DNA of 64,000 nt. Origin: Mycolicibacterium neoaurum ATCC 25795. GTDB lineage: Bacteria; Actinomycetota; Actinomycetes; Mycobacteriales; Mycobacteriaceae. Below are positions 34,452 through 43,252 of the stretch, piece after piece; the first letter of the stretch is position 1, and the number at the start of each line of letters is the position of its first letter. The notes beneath the pieces are model-generated. The model did no database searches. It worked only from the letters and a program-made list of their open reading frames with translations, and had not been told where the DNA came from. The position numbers and the translations under genes are program-made. The stretch covers positions 87,981 through 151,980 of the forward strand of contig NZ_JMDW01000001.1 of assembly GCF_000691525.1 (NCBI RefSeq), given 5' to 3'.

Positions 34452-37400
34452 TCGGCTCGTTTCTTTTTCGACTTCGTCCAGGGGGCAATGGGATTGCCCT
34501 GCCAACGGGTCCACGGCGGGACCTCGTCACCGCGCATCACCAGCGAGGCAGGCCCGATGGTGGCTCCTGCCCCGATGCGGGAGGCGGGCAGCGCTACACA
34601 GTGCGGGCCCAGCGTGGCGCCCTCGTCGAGGATCACGGTGTCCATCCGCATGATCCGGTCGTGGAACAGGTGGGTCTGCACCACACAACCGCGGTTGACG
34701 GTACTGCCCGCGCCCAGTGAGATCAGGTCGGCCTCGGGCAGCCAATAGGTTTCGCACCAGACACCACGGCCGATCTTCGCGCCGAGTCCGCGCAGCCAGA
34801 TGTTCATGATCGGGGTGCCGGTGGCGGCCCTGGCGAACCAGGGGGCGGCGACCGTCTCCACGAACGTGTCCGACACCTCGTTGCGCCAGACGAACGACGA
34901 CCACAGTGGATGTTCGATGGCGGTGATCCGGCCGATGACGAGCCACTTGGCCGCCACCGCGATCGCCCCGGCGACGGCGCCGGCGACCAGCAGGACCACG
35001 CCGCCCGCCACCGCGGTCCAGCCGTAGCCGATCTCTCCGGCCAGCGCGTGCAGCGCCCCGAGCACCGCGACGCCGATGAGGAACGTCACGATGACCGGGA
35101 TGAGCCTGCAGGTTTCGACCACCGACCGCATGATCTTCAACTCGGTCGACGGGTTGAAGGTGCGTAGGGCATCGGCCGCGGTCGGTTGGCGACGTAGCCG
35201 GATCGGTGGGCTGCCCAGCCAGGACGACCCGGCCTTGGCCTTGTGCGGGGCGGCCGAGAGCACCGCCACCAGGCCGTCGTCGGGAACCCGTCGGCCGGGC
35301 TGGGTGATTCCGGAGTTGCCGAGAAAGGCGCGCTTGCCGATGGTCGCCTTGGCGACGTGGATCCAGCCGCCGCCCAGTTCGTAGGAGGCCACCATGGTGT
35401 CATCGGCCAGGAATGCCCCGTCTTGCACTTCGGTGAACTTCGGGGTCAACAATGCGGTGGAGATCTCGGTGCCCTTGCCGACCTTCGCGCCGAGCAGGCG
35501 CAACCACCACGGAGTGAGCAGGCTGGCGTACACCGGGAAGAGGTAGTTGCGCGCCGCATCCATCAGGCGCTCGGTGGCCCACAGCTGCCAGCCGACCCGG
35601 CTGCGCACCGGGTGATACCCCTCCGTGAGACCGAGTGAGAGCAGCCGGACACCCAGCACTGTCAGCGCCGCGTACGTGCCGAACGCCACCAGTGCGGCCA
35701 CCGGGGTCCATGCCAGCGCGGGCACCAGCGCGTCGGTCGGGCTCGCGGTGCCGCGCACCGCCCACGCCAGCACGGCAAGCCCGACGGCCAGCGCCGTCAA
35801 CGGCAGCGCACCGAGCAACATCGATGTGACGCTGTAGATGCCCACCCACAACGGCGCCCGGCCGGGGCGCTCATCGGGCCACGGGTGGCGGGCCTTACCG
35901 GATTTCGCCGCCGGCGAGCCCTTCCAGTACTGCCCGTTCTTCACCTTGCCGACAACACCGGAGCCGGGCGCCACGTCGGCGTTCTTGCCGACCGTCGCAC
36001 CCGGGAACAGCGTGGTGCGGGCGCCGATGGTCGCGTCGGTGCCGATGCTGATCGGTCCGACGTGGAAGATGTCCCCGTCGATCCAATGCCCGGTCAGGTC
36101 GACCTCGGGTTCGACGGACGCACGGTGCCCGATGGTCAGCATGCCGGTGACCGGCGGTGCCGAATGCAGATCGACTCCCTTGCCGATCGAGTTGCCAAGG
36201 GCGCGACCGTAATACACCAGCCATGGCGCACCGGCCTGGTTCTCCGCCCCGCTGGCCTCGGCGAGTCGTTCGGCGAACCACACCCGCAGATGCTCCGATC
36301 CGCCCCGGCGGTAGCTGCCCGGTTGCAGATTCGACAGCAGGGTCCGCGCGCCGAGCACCGCGATACCCATCCGGCCGGGCGGGGTGATGAAGATGATGAA
36401 ACCGGCCAGGACCCACCACCAGTTCAACGTGTTCGCCCACGGCACCAGGTCGATCGCGGCGGCGATGTTGTTCAGGACGGCCAGCCAGATGACCCACTGC
36501 AACCCCGTCAGCGTGGCCAACGGGACCGACAACGCGACCTGGGCGATCTGGGTCAACACCGGCGTCGGCCGCACGTCTCGGCGCACCACCTCCGGTGGCG
36601 GGGCCAGCTCATCGAGGTAACCGGCCAGTGAGCCGAGTCTCGGGTGGTCGTACAAATCGGCGACGGTGACCTGCGGATAGCGCCCGCGCACCGCCGTGAC
36701 CAACTGCGCCGCCGACAGTGAGCCGCCGCCGAGGGCGAAGAAGTCCGCTTCCGGCCCGTCGACGGGCGCGGCCAGCACGTCACGCCACAGTCCGGCCAAC
36801 CAGCCCATGGTGCCGCCGAGGTCGGGCTCGTCCTCTGGTGCGGCACCCGGCGGCGGCCAGGGCAGCGCATTGCGGTCGACCTTCCCCGAGGTGCGGGTCG
36901 GCAGTTCGTCGAGCAGTACCAGCCGGGGTACCAGGGCGGCGGGCAGCGCCTCGGACAGTGCCGCGCGCGCGGCGACCAGATCGAAGGCGGGGTCCGTACT
37001 GGCGATGTAACCCACCAGCAGCGGGGTGCCGCTGGTCGTCTTGCGGACCGCGGCCGCCCCGCCGCTGACACCGGGCAGGTTGACCAGTGCGGCGTCGACC
37101 TCGCCGAGTTCGATCCGTCGTCCACCGACCTTGACCTGGTCGTCGGCGCGGCCCTGGAAGTACAGACCGTCGGCCTCCAGTCGCACCAGATCGCCACTGC
37201 GGTAGGCGCGGGGCCAGCCGAGGGTGTCCATCGGGGCGTACTTCTCGGCGTCCTTGTCGGGGTCGAGGTATCGGGCCAGACCGACACCGCCGATCACCAG
37301 TTCGCCGACCTCCCCGAGGCCGACCGGGCAGCCCTGTTTGTCGACGACCGCCAGATCCCAACCCGGCAACGGCAATCCGATGCTGACCGCGGAGCGCCCG

Positions 37401-38332
37401 TCCAGCGGGGCGGCGCACGCCACGACGGTGGCCTCGGTGGGACCGTAGGTGTTCCAGACCTCGCGACCGTCCACAGCCAGACGCTCGGCGAGTTCCGGCG
37501 GGCACGCCTCGCCGCCGAAGATCAGCAGCCGGACCGCCTCCAGCGCCTCAGCGGGCCATAGTGCGGCCAATGTGGGGACCGTGGAGACGACCGTGACGTC
37601 ACGGCTGACCAGCCACGGGCCCAGATCCATCCCGCTGCGCACCAGCGACCGCGGGGCCGGCACCAGGCAGGCGCCGTTGCGCCAGGCCAGCCACATCTCC
37701 TCGCAGGAGGCATCGAAGGCCACCGACAGCCCGGCCAGCACGCGGTCGCCGGGACCTATCGGCGCCGACCTCAGGAACATCTGCGCCTCGGCGTCGACGA
37801 AGGCGGCCGCATTGCGGTGGGTGACCGCCACGCCCTTGGGGGTTCCGGTCGACCCGGAGGTGAAGATGATCCAGGCGTCGTCGCGGGTGAGCGGGGCCGC
37901 CGCGCGCCAGCCGCGCGAGGATCCGGGGCCGCGCACCAGGCCCGCCTCGGTGATGATCGCGACCACCTGGGCCTCGCCGAAGACCAGTGCGGCCCGCTCC
38001 TCGGGATCGTCGGCGTCGACCGGAACATAGGCGGCGCCGGTGGCCAGGGTGGCCAGGATGGCCGTGTAGAGGGCATAGCTGCCCGAGGGCATCCGGATGC
38101 CGATCCGGTCGCCGCGGCCGATACCTCGGGCGGCCAACCACTGCACGCTCTCCTCGATATCGCCGATGAGTTCGGCGTAGGTGAGCTGGACTTCGCCGTC
38201 GTCGATAGCCGGCGCGTCCGGGAACCGGCGCGCCGTCTCGTAGAGGATGTCGACCAGGGTCCGCGGGGGAGCAGCGGCTTCTGCGAGTAGGTACTGGGAA
38301 GGGATGGCCTGCCCGGCTTCCGCTGCTGTCAC
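34448..38332 (-). CDS. Pls/PosA-family membrane non-ribosomal peptide synthetase
   Basis: A 1294-residue single-module synthetase. An adenylation domain (~20-510) shows FTSGSTGTPKG (157-167), AFDASCEEMW (A4, the acidic-pocket signature of Pls-type enzymes) and catalytic Lys484 in TSGKVDR. A carrier domain follows, with phosphopantetheine Ser538 in FFALGGGSLS. Then come six or so membrane helices in pairs, interrupted by three left-handed beta-helix/hexapeptide-type soluble domains. There is no thioesterase or classical condensation domain. This is the plan of Streptomyces Pls, which makes epsilon-poly-L-lysine, and of related omega-amino homopolymer synthetases. GTG at 38332 lies 7 nt after TAGTTT; an ATG at 38422 would add 30 residues. 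Confidence 0.9.
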   Translation of the reverse strand: MTAAEAGQAIPSQYLLAEAAAPPRTLVDILYETARRFPDAPAIDDGEVQLTYAELIGDIEESVQWLAARGIGRGDRIGIRMPSGSYALYTAILATLATGAAYVPVDADDPEERAALVFGEAQVVAIITEAGLVRGPGSSRGWRAAAPLTRDDAWIIFTSGSTGTPKGVAVTHRNAAAFVDAEAQMFLRSAPIGPGDRVLAGLSVAFDASCEEMWLAWRNGACLVPAPRSLVRSGMDLGPWLVSRDVTVVSTVPTLAALWPAEALEAVRLLIFGGEACPPELAERLAVDGREVWNTYGPTEATVVACAAPLDGRSAVSIGLPLPGWDLAVVDKQGCPVGLGEVGELVIGGVGLARYLDPDKDAEKYAPMDTLGWPRAYRSGDLVRLEADGLYFQGRADDQVKVGGRRIELGEVDAALVNLPGVSGGAAAVRKTTSGTPLLVGYIASTDPAFDLVAARAALSEALPAALVPRLVLLDELPTRTSGKVDRNALPWPPPGAAPEDEPDLGGTMGWLAGLWRDVLAAPVDGPEADFFALGGGSLSAAQLVTAVRGRYPQVTVADLYDHPRLGSLAGYLDELAPPPEVVRRDVRPTPVLTQIAQVALSVPLATLTGLQWVIWLAVLNNIAAAIDLVPWANTLNWWWVLAGFIIFITPPGRMGIAVLGARTLLSNLQPGSYRRGGSEHLRVWFAERLAEASGAENQAGAPWLVYYGRALGNSIGKGVDLHSAPPVTGMLTIGHRASVEPEVDLTGHWIDGDIFHVGPISIGTDATIGARTTLFPGATVGKNADVAPGSGVVGKVKNGQYWKGSPAAKSGKARHPWPDERPGRAPLWVGIYSVTSMLLGALPLTALAVGLAVLAWAVRGTASPTDALVPALAWTPVAALVAFGTYAALTVLGVRLLSLGLTEGYHPVRSRVGWQLWATERLMDAARNYLFPVYASLLTPWWLRLLGAKVGKGTEISTALLTPKFTEVQDGAFLADDTMVASYELGGGWIHVAKATIGKRAFLGNSGITQPGRRVPDDGLVAVLSAAPHKAKAGSSWLGSPPIRLRRQPTAADALRTFNPSTELKIMRSVVETCRLIPVIVTFLIGVAVLGALHALAGEIGYGWTAVAGGVVLLVAGAVAGAIAVAAKWLVIGRITAIEHPLWSSFVWRNEVSDTFVETVAAPWFARAATGTPIMNIWLRGLGAKIGRGVWCETYWLPEADLISLGAGSTVNRGCVVQTHLFHDRIMRMDTVILDEGATLGPHCVALPASRIGAGATIGPASLVMRGDEVPPWTRWQGNPIAPWTKSKKKRAE

Positions 38333-38457
38333 GGCTATAAAACTACTGAAGCCCGGTGACCCGTCCACACGCGGCGCGCGGCTGCCGGATTGTTCCGTTC
38401 CGGTCGTGCTGATCGCAACCATTGGCCGGCGGTATGTGCCGCTCCTAACGTGGCCTC

Positions 38458-38844
38458 GTGCGGTTATTCGTGGCAGATGAGACGTGGAGTGAGCTGACGT
38501 CCGGTATTGACCCGGTGGTGCGGGTATCGGCTCGTGACCTGCAGCAGGCGCAGCGCGCGCGGACCCGATTGCGTCATGACGACGGCGACGTCGCGGTGAT
38601 CCTCGACGTCCAGGTCGCGGTGGCGCCGGACGTCCGCTCCGCCTTTGCGTCGCTCGGGGCCGCCGATGGCGTGCGCTATGCCGGAACTGTGCACGGTCTG
38701 GCCGGTCTGATCGCCGATATCGAGACCGCGGGGGTCGCCGACGGGGTGACCTTGGTCGACGCTTCGGGCGCCGATCCCGATCTCGCCGAATTGGGCCGTA
38801 CGGTGCTGAGTCTGTTGTCGCAACGCAACCGCGCCGTCGCCTGA
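38458..38844 (+). CDS. Conserved hypothetical protein, divergent from the Pls-like gene
   Basis: A 128-residue soluble protein. The segment AGLIADIETAGVADGVTLVDAS resembles the C-terminal end of luciferase-like flavin monooxygenases, but the rest of that fold is missing, so this is at most a remote or fragmentary relation. GTG at 38458 lies 6 nt after TAACGT (leaderless). It shares a ~125-nt promoter region with the divergent Pls-like gene. Function unknown. Confidence 0.65.
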   Translation: MRLFVADETWSELTSGIDPVVRVSARDLQQAQRARTRLRHDDGDVAVILDVQVAVAPDVRSAFASLGAADGVRYAGTVHGLAGLIADIETAGVADGVTLVDASGADPDLAELGRTVLSLLSQRNRAVA

Positions 38845-38897
38845 ACCGCGGGTCACAGACCTATCCAAGTTCTGCATTAGTGGGCACCGAAATGGTC

Positions 38898-38927
38898 TTG
38901 GACATGTATGGATTCTCTCCATACCGT
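38898..38927 (+). promoter_or_regulatory. Promoter and palindromic operator of the ALDH-kdgD operon
   Basis: TTGGAC (38898-38903) and TACCGT (38922-38927) are spaced 18 nt. Between and overlapping them is a perfect 7-bp inverted repeat GTATGGA-TTCTC-TCCATAC (38906-38924). A repressor bound there would block RNA polymerase. The predicted transcript begins at the GTG start 38935. Confidence 0.65.
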
Positions 38928-38934
38928 TGCTGGT

Positions 38935-40527
38935 GTGACTGCGACTCTTCCCACCCAGCTGACCGGACAGATGATCATCGCCGGGACGCCCGTCACGGGC
39001 ACCGGCCAAGAGGTCCGGGCTTTTGATCCGTCGGCGGGGCAACCGCTGGAACCGGTCTACCGGCATGGTGACACCGCCGATGTCGACACCGCCGCGGCGG
39101 CCGCCGCCGAGGCCTTCCCGGTCTACCGCGCCACCACCGCCGAACAGCGCGCCCGGTTCCTGGAATCGATCGCGGCCCACATCGAGGCGGTCGCCGAGTC
39201 GTTGATCGCTCGGGCGGTCGCCGAGAGTGGTCTGCCGACCGCGCGAATCACCGGCGAGGTCGGCCGCACCACCGGCCAGTTGCGATTGTTCGCCGAGGTA
39301 CTGCGGGAAGGCAGCTGGAACGGTGCCCGCATCGACACCGCCCAGCCCGACCGCACCCCCCTGCCACGTCCCGACATCCGCCAGCGTTTCGTGCCGCTGG
39401 GTCCCGTTGCGGTGTTCAGCGCCTCCAACTTCCCACTGGCCTTCTCGGTCGCCGGCGGCGACACCGCCTCGGCGCTGGCCGCCGGGTGTCCGGTCGTGGT
39501 CAAGGGTCATGACGCCCATCCGGGCACCTCGGAGATCGTGGCGCGGGCGGTCACCGCCGCCGTCGCCGAGTCGGGCCTACCCGCCGGCGTGTTCTCGCTG
39601 CTGTTCGGCAGCGGGCCGGGTCTCGGCGTCGCGCTGGTCACCAATCGGCATATCAAGGCCGTCGGCTTCACCGGATCCCGTTCCGGGGGAACGGCATTGA
39701 TGGCGGCCGCCGCCGCACGTCCCGAGCCCATCCCGGTTTACGCCGAGATGAGCTCCATAAATCCGGTGTTCCTGCTTGAGGGGGCACTGACCACTCGCGG
39801 TGCGGAGCTGGGCAAGGCCTTCATCGGATCGCTCACCATGGGATCGGGGCAGTTCTGCACCAACCCGGGCCTGGTCATCGCCGTCGACGGCCCGGGGCTC
39901 GATGCTTTTGTCGCCGCGGCAGGCGAGGCCATCTCCGCGGCACCCGCCACCCCGATGCTGACGCCGAACATTGCCGGCAACTATGCATCCGGTGTCGAGA
40001 TGCTCAACGGTGCAGCAGAACTGGTTGCACACGGTGAGGCCGGCGCTATCGAGACCTGCGGGCAGGCGGCATTGTTCAGTACGGATGCGCAGAGCTTCCT
40101 GGGTAGCGAGGAGCTGCAGGCCGAGGTGTTCGGCTCGGCCAGCCTGATCGTGCGATGCGCCGATGCTGCCGAGATGCACACCGTCGCCGCCGGCGTCGAG
40201 GGGCAGCTGACCGCGACCGTGCATGCCGATGCGTCCGACGAAGCCGCGGCCGGCGAGCTGCTTCCGCTGCTCGAGCTCAAGGCGGGGCGAATCCTTTTCA
40301 ACGGCTGGCCCACCGGTGTCGAGGTGTGCCATGCGATGGTGCACGGCGGTCCGTTCCCGGCAACCTCGGACTCGCGCACTACATCGGTCGGTGCCCGCGC
40401 GATCGAACGTTTCCTGCGTCCCGTGGCCTACCAGAACGTCCCGAAATCGCTGCTGCCCAGCGCCGTTGCCGACGACAATCCCGATCACCTGTGGCGGCGC
40501 ATCGACGGCCGGCTCACGCAGGACTGA
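38935..40527 (+). CDS. 2-oxoglutarate-semialdehyde (2,5-dioxovalerate) dehydrogenase
   Basis: A 530-residue NADP-type aldehyde dehydrogenase of the KGSADH branch, last step of sugar-diacid breakdown: 2,5-dioxopentanoate to 2-oxoglutarate. Visible motifs are FSASNFPLAFSVAGGDTASALAAGCPVVVKGHDAHPGTSE in effect, with the NADP-contact region, GFTGSRSGG, the Glu loop YAEMSSINPVF and the catalytic Cys in GQFCTNPG. GTG at 38935 is 7 nt after TACCGT; the ATG at 38908 was rejected because it lies inside the operator and upstream of the predicted transcript start. kdgD follows after 36 nt. Confidence 0.9.
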   Translation: MTATLPTQLTGQMIIAGTPVTGTGQEVRAFDPSAGQPLEPVYRHGDTADVDTAAAAAAEAFPVYRATTAEQRARFLESIAAHIEAVAESLIARAVAESGLPTARITGEVGRTTGQLRLFAEVLREGSWNGARIDTAQPDRTPLPRPDIRQRFVPLGPVAVFSASNFPLAFSVAGGDTASALAAGCPVVVKGHDAHPGTSEIVARAVTAAVAESGLPAGVFSLLFGSGPGLGVALVTNRHIKAVGFTGSRSGGTALMAAAAARPEPIPVYAEMSSINPVFLLEGALTTRGAELGKAFIGSLTMGSGQFCTNPGLVIAVDGPGLDAFVAAAGEAISAAPATPMLTPNIAGNYASGVEMLNGAAELVAHGEAGAIETCGQAALFSTDAQSFLGSEELQAEVFGSASLIVRCADAAEMHTVAAGVEGQLTATVHADASDEAAAGELLPLLELKAGRILFNGWPTGVEVCHAMVHGGPFPATSDSRTTSVGARAIERFLRPVAYQNVPKSLLPSAVADDNPDHLWRRIDGRLTQD

Positions 40528-40563
40528 CCTACCCCTCCACCACCATTCAAGGAGCTTTCCACG

Positions 40564-41493
40564 ATGCGTCCCACGTTCAACGGCGTGCTGTTCTTTCCCG
40601 TCACCCCCTTCACCGCCTCCGGCGCGGTCGACATCGACGCGCTCTCGGCGCACCTGACAAAGGGTGTCGAGGCCGGTCCCGGTGGCGTGTTCATCGCCTG
40701 TGGCACAGGTGAATTCCACGCTCTCGAGCTCGAAGAGTTCCGCGTAGTGGTGCGCACCGCCGTCGAGGTGATCGCCGGCCGCGTCCCGGTGTACGCCGGA
40801 GCCGGCGGTTCGGTGGCCCAAGCCAAGGCGTTCGCGCGGGCCGCTCAGCAGGAGGGCGCCGACGGCATCCTGCTGCTGCCGCCCTACCTGGTCGAGGTTC
40901 CCCAGCCCGGACTGGTGGACTATGTGGCCGCGGTCGCCGGCGCGACCACGTTGCCGGTCATCGTCTACAACCGCAACAACGCCAAGTTCACCGAGGCGTC
41001 CGCGGTCGCCGTCGCCAAGATCGACAATGTCGTCGGATTCAAGGACGGCACAGGCAATTTCGACCAGGTTGCGCGCATCGTCGCTGCCGTCACCAATCAG
41101 GTGGATCCGGACTTCCTGTTCTTCAACGGCCTGCCGACCGCCGAAACCACCCAGCTGGCGTTCCGCGCGATCGGTGTGCCGCTGTACTCCTCGGCGACGT
41201 TCGCGTTCGCCCCGGACCTGGCGCTGGCGTTCTACAACTCGCTGGAGTCGGGCAACACGGAGCTGACCAACGCTCTGCTCAACGCCTTCTTCATCCCGCT
41301 GGTCCAGCTGCGCGACACCGTCCCCGGATACGCCGTCTCGCTGGTCAAGGCCGGTGTCACGATGGAGGGTGTGCCGGCCGGGTCGGTGCGCCCGCCGTTG
41401 GTGATGCCCAGCGCCGAGGATGTCGCGGCGCTGGCATCGATCGTCGCCGCCGGTCGCGCCGTGCTGGCCGATGCGCTGAGCCGGGCTGTCTGA
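40564..41493 (+). CDS. kdgD: 5-dehydro-4-deoxyglucarate dehydratase (decarboxylating)
   Basis: A 309-residue DHDPS/NAL-family (beta/alpha)8 lyase. The Schiff-base Lys160 is in VGFKDGTGN and the catalytic Tyr135 in VIVYNRNN, both typical of KdgD. It converts 5-keto-4-deoxy-D-glucarate to 2,5-dioxopentanoate, CO2 and water, feeding the preceding dehydrogenase. AAGGAG lies before the ATG. Followed after 2 nt by an enolase-superfamily dehydratase gene, so the three genes form one operon. Confidence 0.93.
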   Translation: MRPTFNGVLFFPVTPFTASGAVDIDALSAHLTKGVEAGPGGVFIACGTGEFHALELEEFRVVVRTAVEVIAGRVPVYAGAGGSVAQAKAFARAAQQEGADGILLLPPYLVEVPQPGLVDYVAAVAGATTLPVIVYNRNNAKFTEASAVAVAKIDNVVGFKDGTGNFDQVARIVAAVTNQVDPDFLFFNGLPTAETTQLAFRAIGVPLYSSATFAFAPDLALAFYNSLESGNTELTNALLNAFFIPLVQLRDTVPGYAVSLVKAGVTMEGVPAGSVRPPLVMPSAEDVAALASIVAAGRAVLADALSRAV

Positions 41494-41495
41494 TC

Positions 41496-42755
41496 ATGAG
41501 CGCCATCCGCATCACCGGCGCACGGATCACCCCGGTCGCCTTCGTCGACCCCCCGCTGCTCAACACCGTCGGGGTGCACCAGCCCTATGCGCTGCGGGCG
41601 ATCATCCAGCTGGATACCGATGCGGGTCTGGTCGGGCTCGGTGAGACCTACGCCGATACCCGGCACCTGGCCCGGCTGAACGCCGCGGCCGCGGCCATCA
41701 CCGGTCTGGACGTCTTCGCACTCAACGAGATCCGCGCCGCGATCGCGGTCCGGCTGGCGGGTGACGACGCGGCGGTCGGCACCGCGGGCATGATCACCAC
41801 CGCGAGCGCGGTCGATCAGGTGCTCTCCCCGTTCGAGGTGGCCTGCCTGGACGTGCAGGGGCGGGCCCTGGGCCGGCCGGTCTCGGACCTGTTGGGCGGC
41901 AAGGCGCGTGATGCCGTGCCGTTCAGTGCCTACCTGTTCTACAAGTGGGCCGGCCATCCCGGTGCCGAGCCGGACCGGTTCGGTGAAGCGCTGGACCCCG
42001 ACGGCCTGGTCGCCCAGGCCCGCCGCATCGTCGACGAGTATGGGTTCACCGCCATCAAGGTCAAGGGTGGCGTGTTCGCCCCCGAGGAAGAGATGGCCGG
42101 TATCGAGGCGCTGGCCAGGGCCTTCCCCGGTGTCCCGCTGCGCCTTGACCCCAACGCCGCGTGGACCCCGCAGACCTCGATCAAGGTGGCCACCGGACTG
42201 GCAGGCATTCTGGAGTACCTGGAGGATCCGACACCCGGACTGGACGGGATGGCCGAGGTCGCCGCGCAGTCCCCGATGCCGTTGGCCACCAACATGTGCG
42301 TCGTCGCGTTCGATCAGCTCAAACCGGCGGTGCTCAAGAACTCGGTGAAAGTCGTTCTCTCCGATCACCATTACTGGGGCGGACTGCAGCGCTCCCGGCT
42401 GCTGGCCGGGATCTGCGAGACCTTCGGGCTGGGCCTGTCCATGCATTCCAACTCGCATCTGGGTATCAGCCTGGCGGCGATGGTGCACCTGGCCGGCGCC
42501 ACCCCGAACCTCACCTACGCCTGCGACACCCACTGGCCGTGGAAGACCGAGGATGTCGTCAAGGACGGCGCGCTGGCCTTCGTCGATGGCTCCGTCCCGG
42601 TACCCACCGGACCGGGCCTGGGTGTCGAGATCGACGAGGACTCGTTGACCGCGCTGCATGAACAGTACGTGACCTGCGGGATCCGCGACCGGGACGACAC
42701 CGGCTACATGCAGACCGTCGATCCGAACTTCGCACTCGCCAGCCCACGCTGGTAG
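41496..42755 (+). CDS. Enolase-superfamily sugar-acid dehydratase, glucarate dehydratase-related
   Basis: A 419-residue protein of the enolase superfamily, glucarate-dehydratase branch. Metal ligands fit Asp218 (RLDPNAAW), Glu243 (LEDPTPG) and Asn266 (ATNMCV); the base pair is KVK (Lys188, Lys190) and the Asp-His dyad Asp290 (LSDHHYW) and His317 (MHSNSH). It is clearly different from the canonical GudD at 54505, so it may act on another diacid or epimer (galactarate, idarate) or be an actinobacterial glucarate dehydratase. Its place beside kdgD shows that its product probably enters the same path. Confidence 0.85.
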   Translation: MSAIRITGARITPVAFVDPPLLNTVGVHQPYALRAIIQLDTDAGLVGLGETYADTRHLARLNAAAAAITGLDVFALNEIRAAIAVRLAGDDAAVGTAGMITTASAVDQVLSPFEVACLDVQGRALGRPVSDLLGGKARDAVPFSAYLFYKWAGHPGAEPDRFGEALDPDGLVAQARRIVDEYGFTAIKVKGGVFAPEEEMAGIEALARAFPGVPLRLDPNAAWTPQTSIKVATGLAGILEYLEDPTPGLDGMAEVAAQSPMPLATNMCVVAFDQLKPAVLKNSVKVVLSDHHYWGGLQRSRLLAGICETFGLGLSMHSNSHLGISLAAMVHLAGATPNLTYACDTHWPWKTEDVVKDGALAFVDGSVPVPTGPGLGVEIDEDSLTALHEQYVTCGIRDRDDTGYMQTVDPNFALASPRW

Positions 42756-42781
42756 CCGCCTCACCCCGCTACGGTGGGTGG

Positions 42782-43252
42782 ATGGCAGACCAGCCGGCCG
42801 TCGATGCCGCCCACCCACCCGAACTGCTGCTGCGCATCGTCAATCCCACACTGAAGTTCGCCCTCCGGACCCCACTGGGCGCGCTGATCGGTGACTTCAT
42901 GCTGGTGTCCTTCACCGGCCGCAAGACGGGCAGGCGGTACGCCACGCCGGTCAGCGCGCACCACCTCGACGGTGCGCTCTACGTGCTGCTGGAGGCGCAG
43001 TGGAAGCACAACTTCCGCGGCGGTGCCGACGCGCAGGTGTCCTACCGCGGCAGGACGACCACGATGCGCGGCGAGCTGATCGACGAGCCCGCCGCGGTGG
43101 CGGCGCTGGCCGAACGGATCGCCACCTCCTACGGACCGAAGAAGGCGCAGCGTCAGATGGGGCTGACGTTCGGCGGTGACCGGCTGCCGACGATCGCGCA
43201 ATGGGAAACGGCCGCCAGGGAAATGAAGCTCGCCGTCATAAAGCTCAGCTAG
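42782..43252 (+). CDS. Deazaflavin (F420)-dependent nitroreductase-family protein
   Basis: A 156-residue protein of the DDN/FDOR-B split-barrel family common in mycobacteria. Typical stretches are LVSFTGRKTGRRYATPV, YVLLEAQWKHNFRGGADAQVSYRG and the NxG-like cofactor region. Members use F420H2 (or bind other flavins/haem); substrate not predictable. ATG at 42782 lies 6 nt after TACGGT (leaderless). Overlaps the convergent tetR gene by 4 nt. Confidence 0.82.
   Translation: MADQPAVDAAHPPELLLRIVNPTLKFALRTPLGALIGDFMLVSFTGRKTGRRYATPVSAHHLDGALYVLLEAQWKHNFRGGADAQVSYRGRTTTMRGELIDEPAAVAALAERIATSYGPKKAQRQMGLTFGGDRLPTIAQWETAAREMKLAVIKLS

Noticed and set aside
38908..38934. ATG 38908 as the aldehyde dehydrogenase start
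   Set aside because: It lies inside the inverted repeat and upstream of the predicted transcript start; GTG 38935 fits the promoter.
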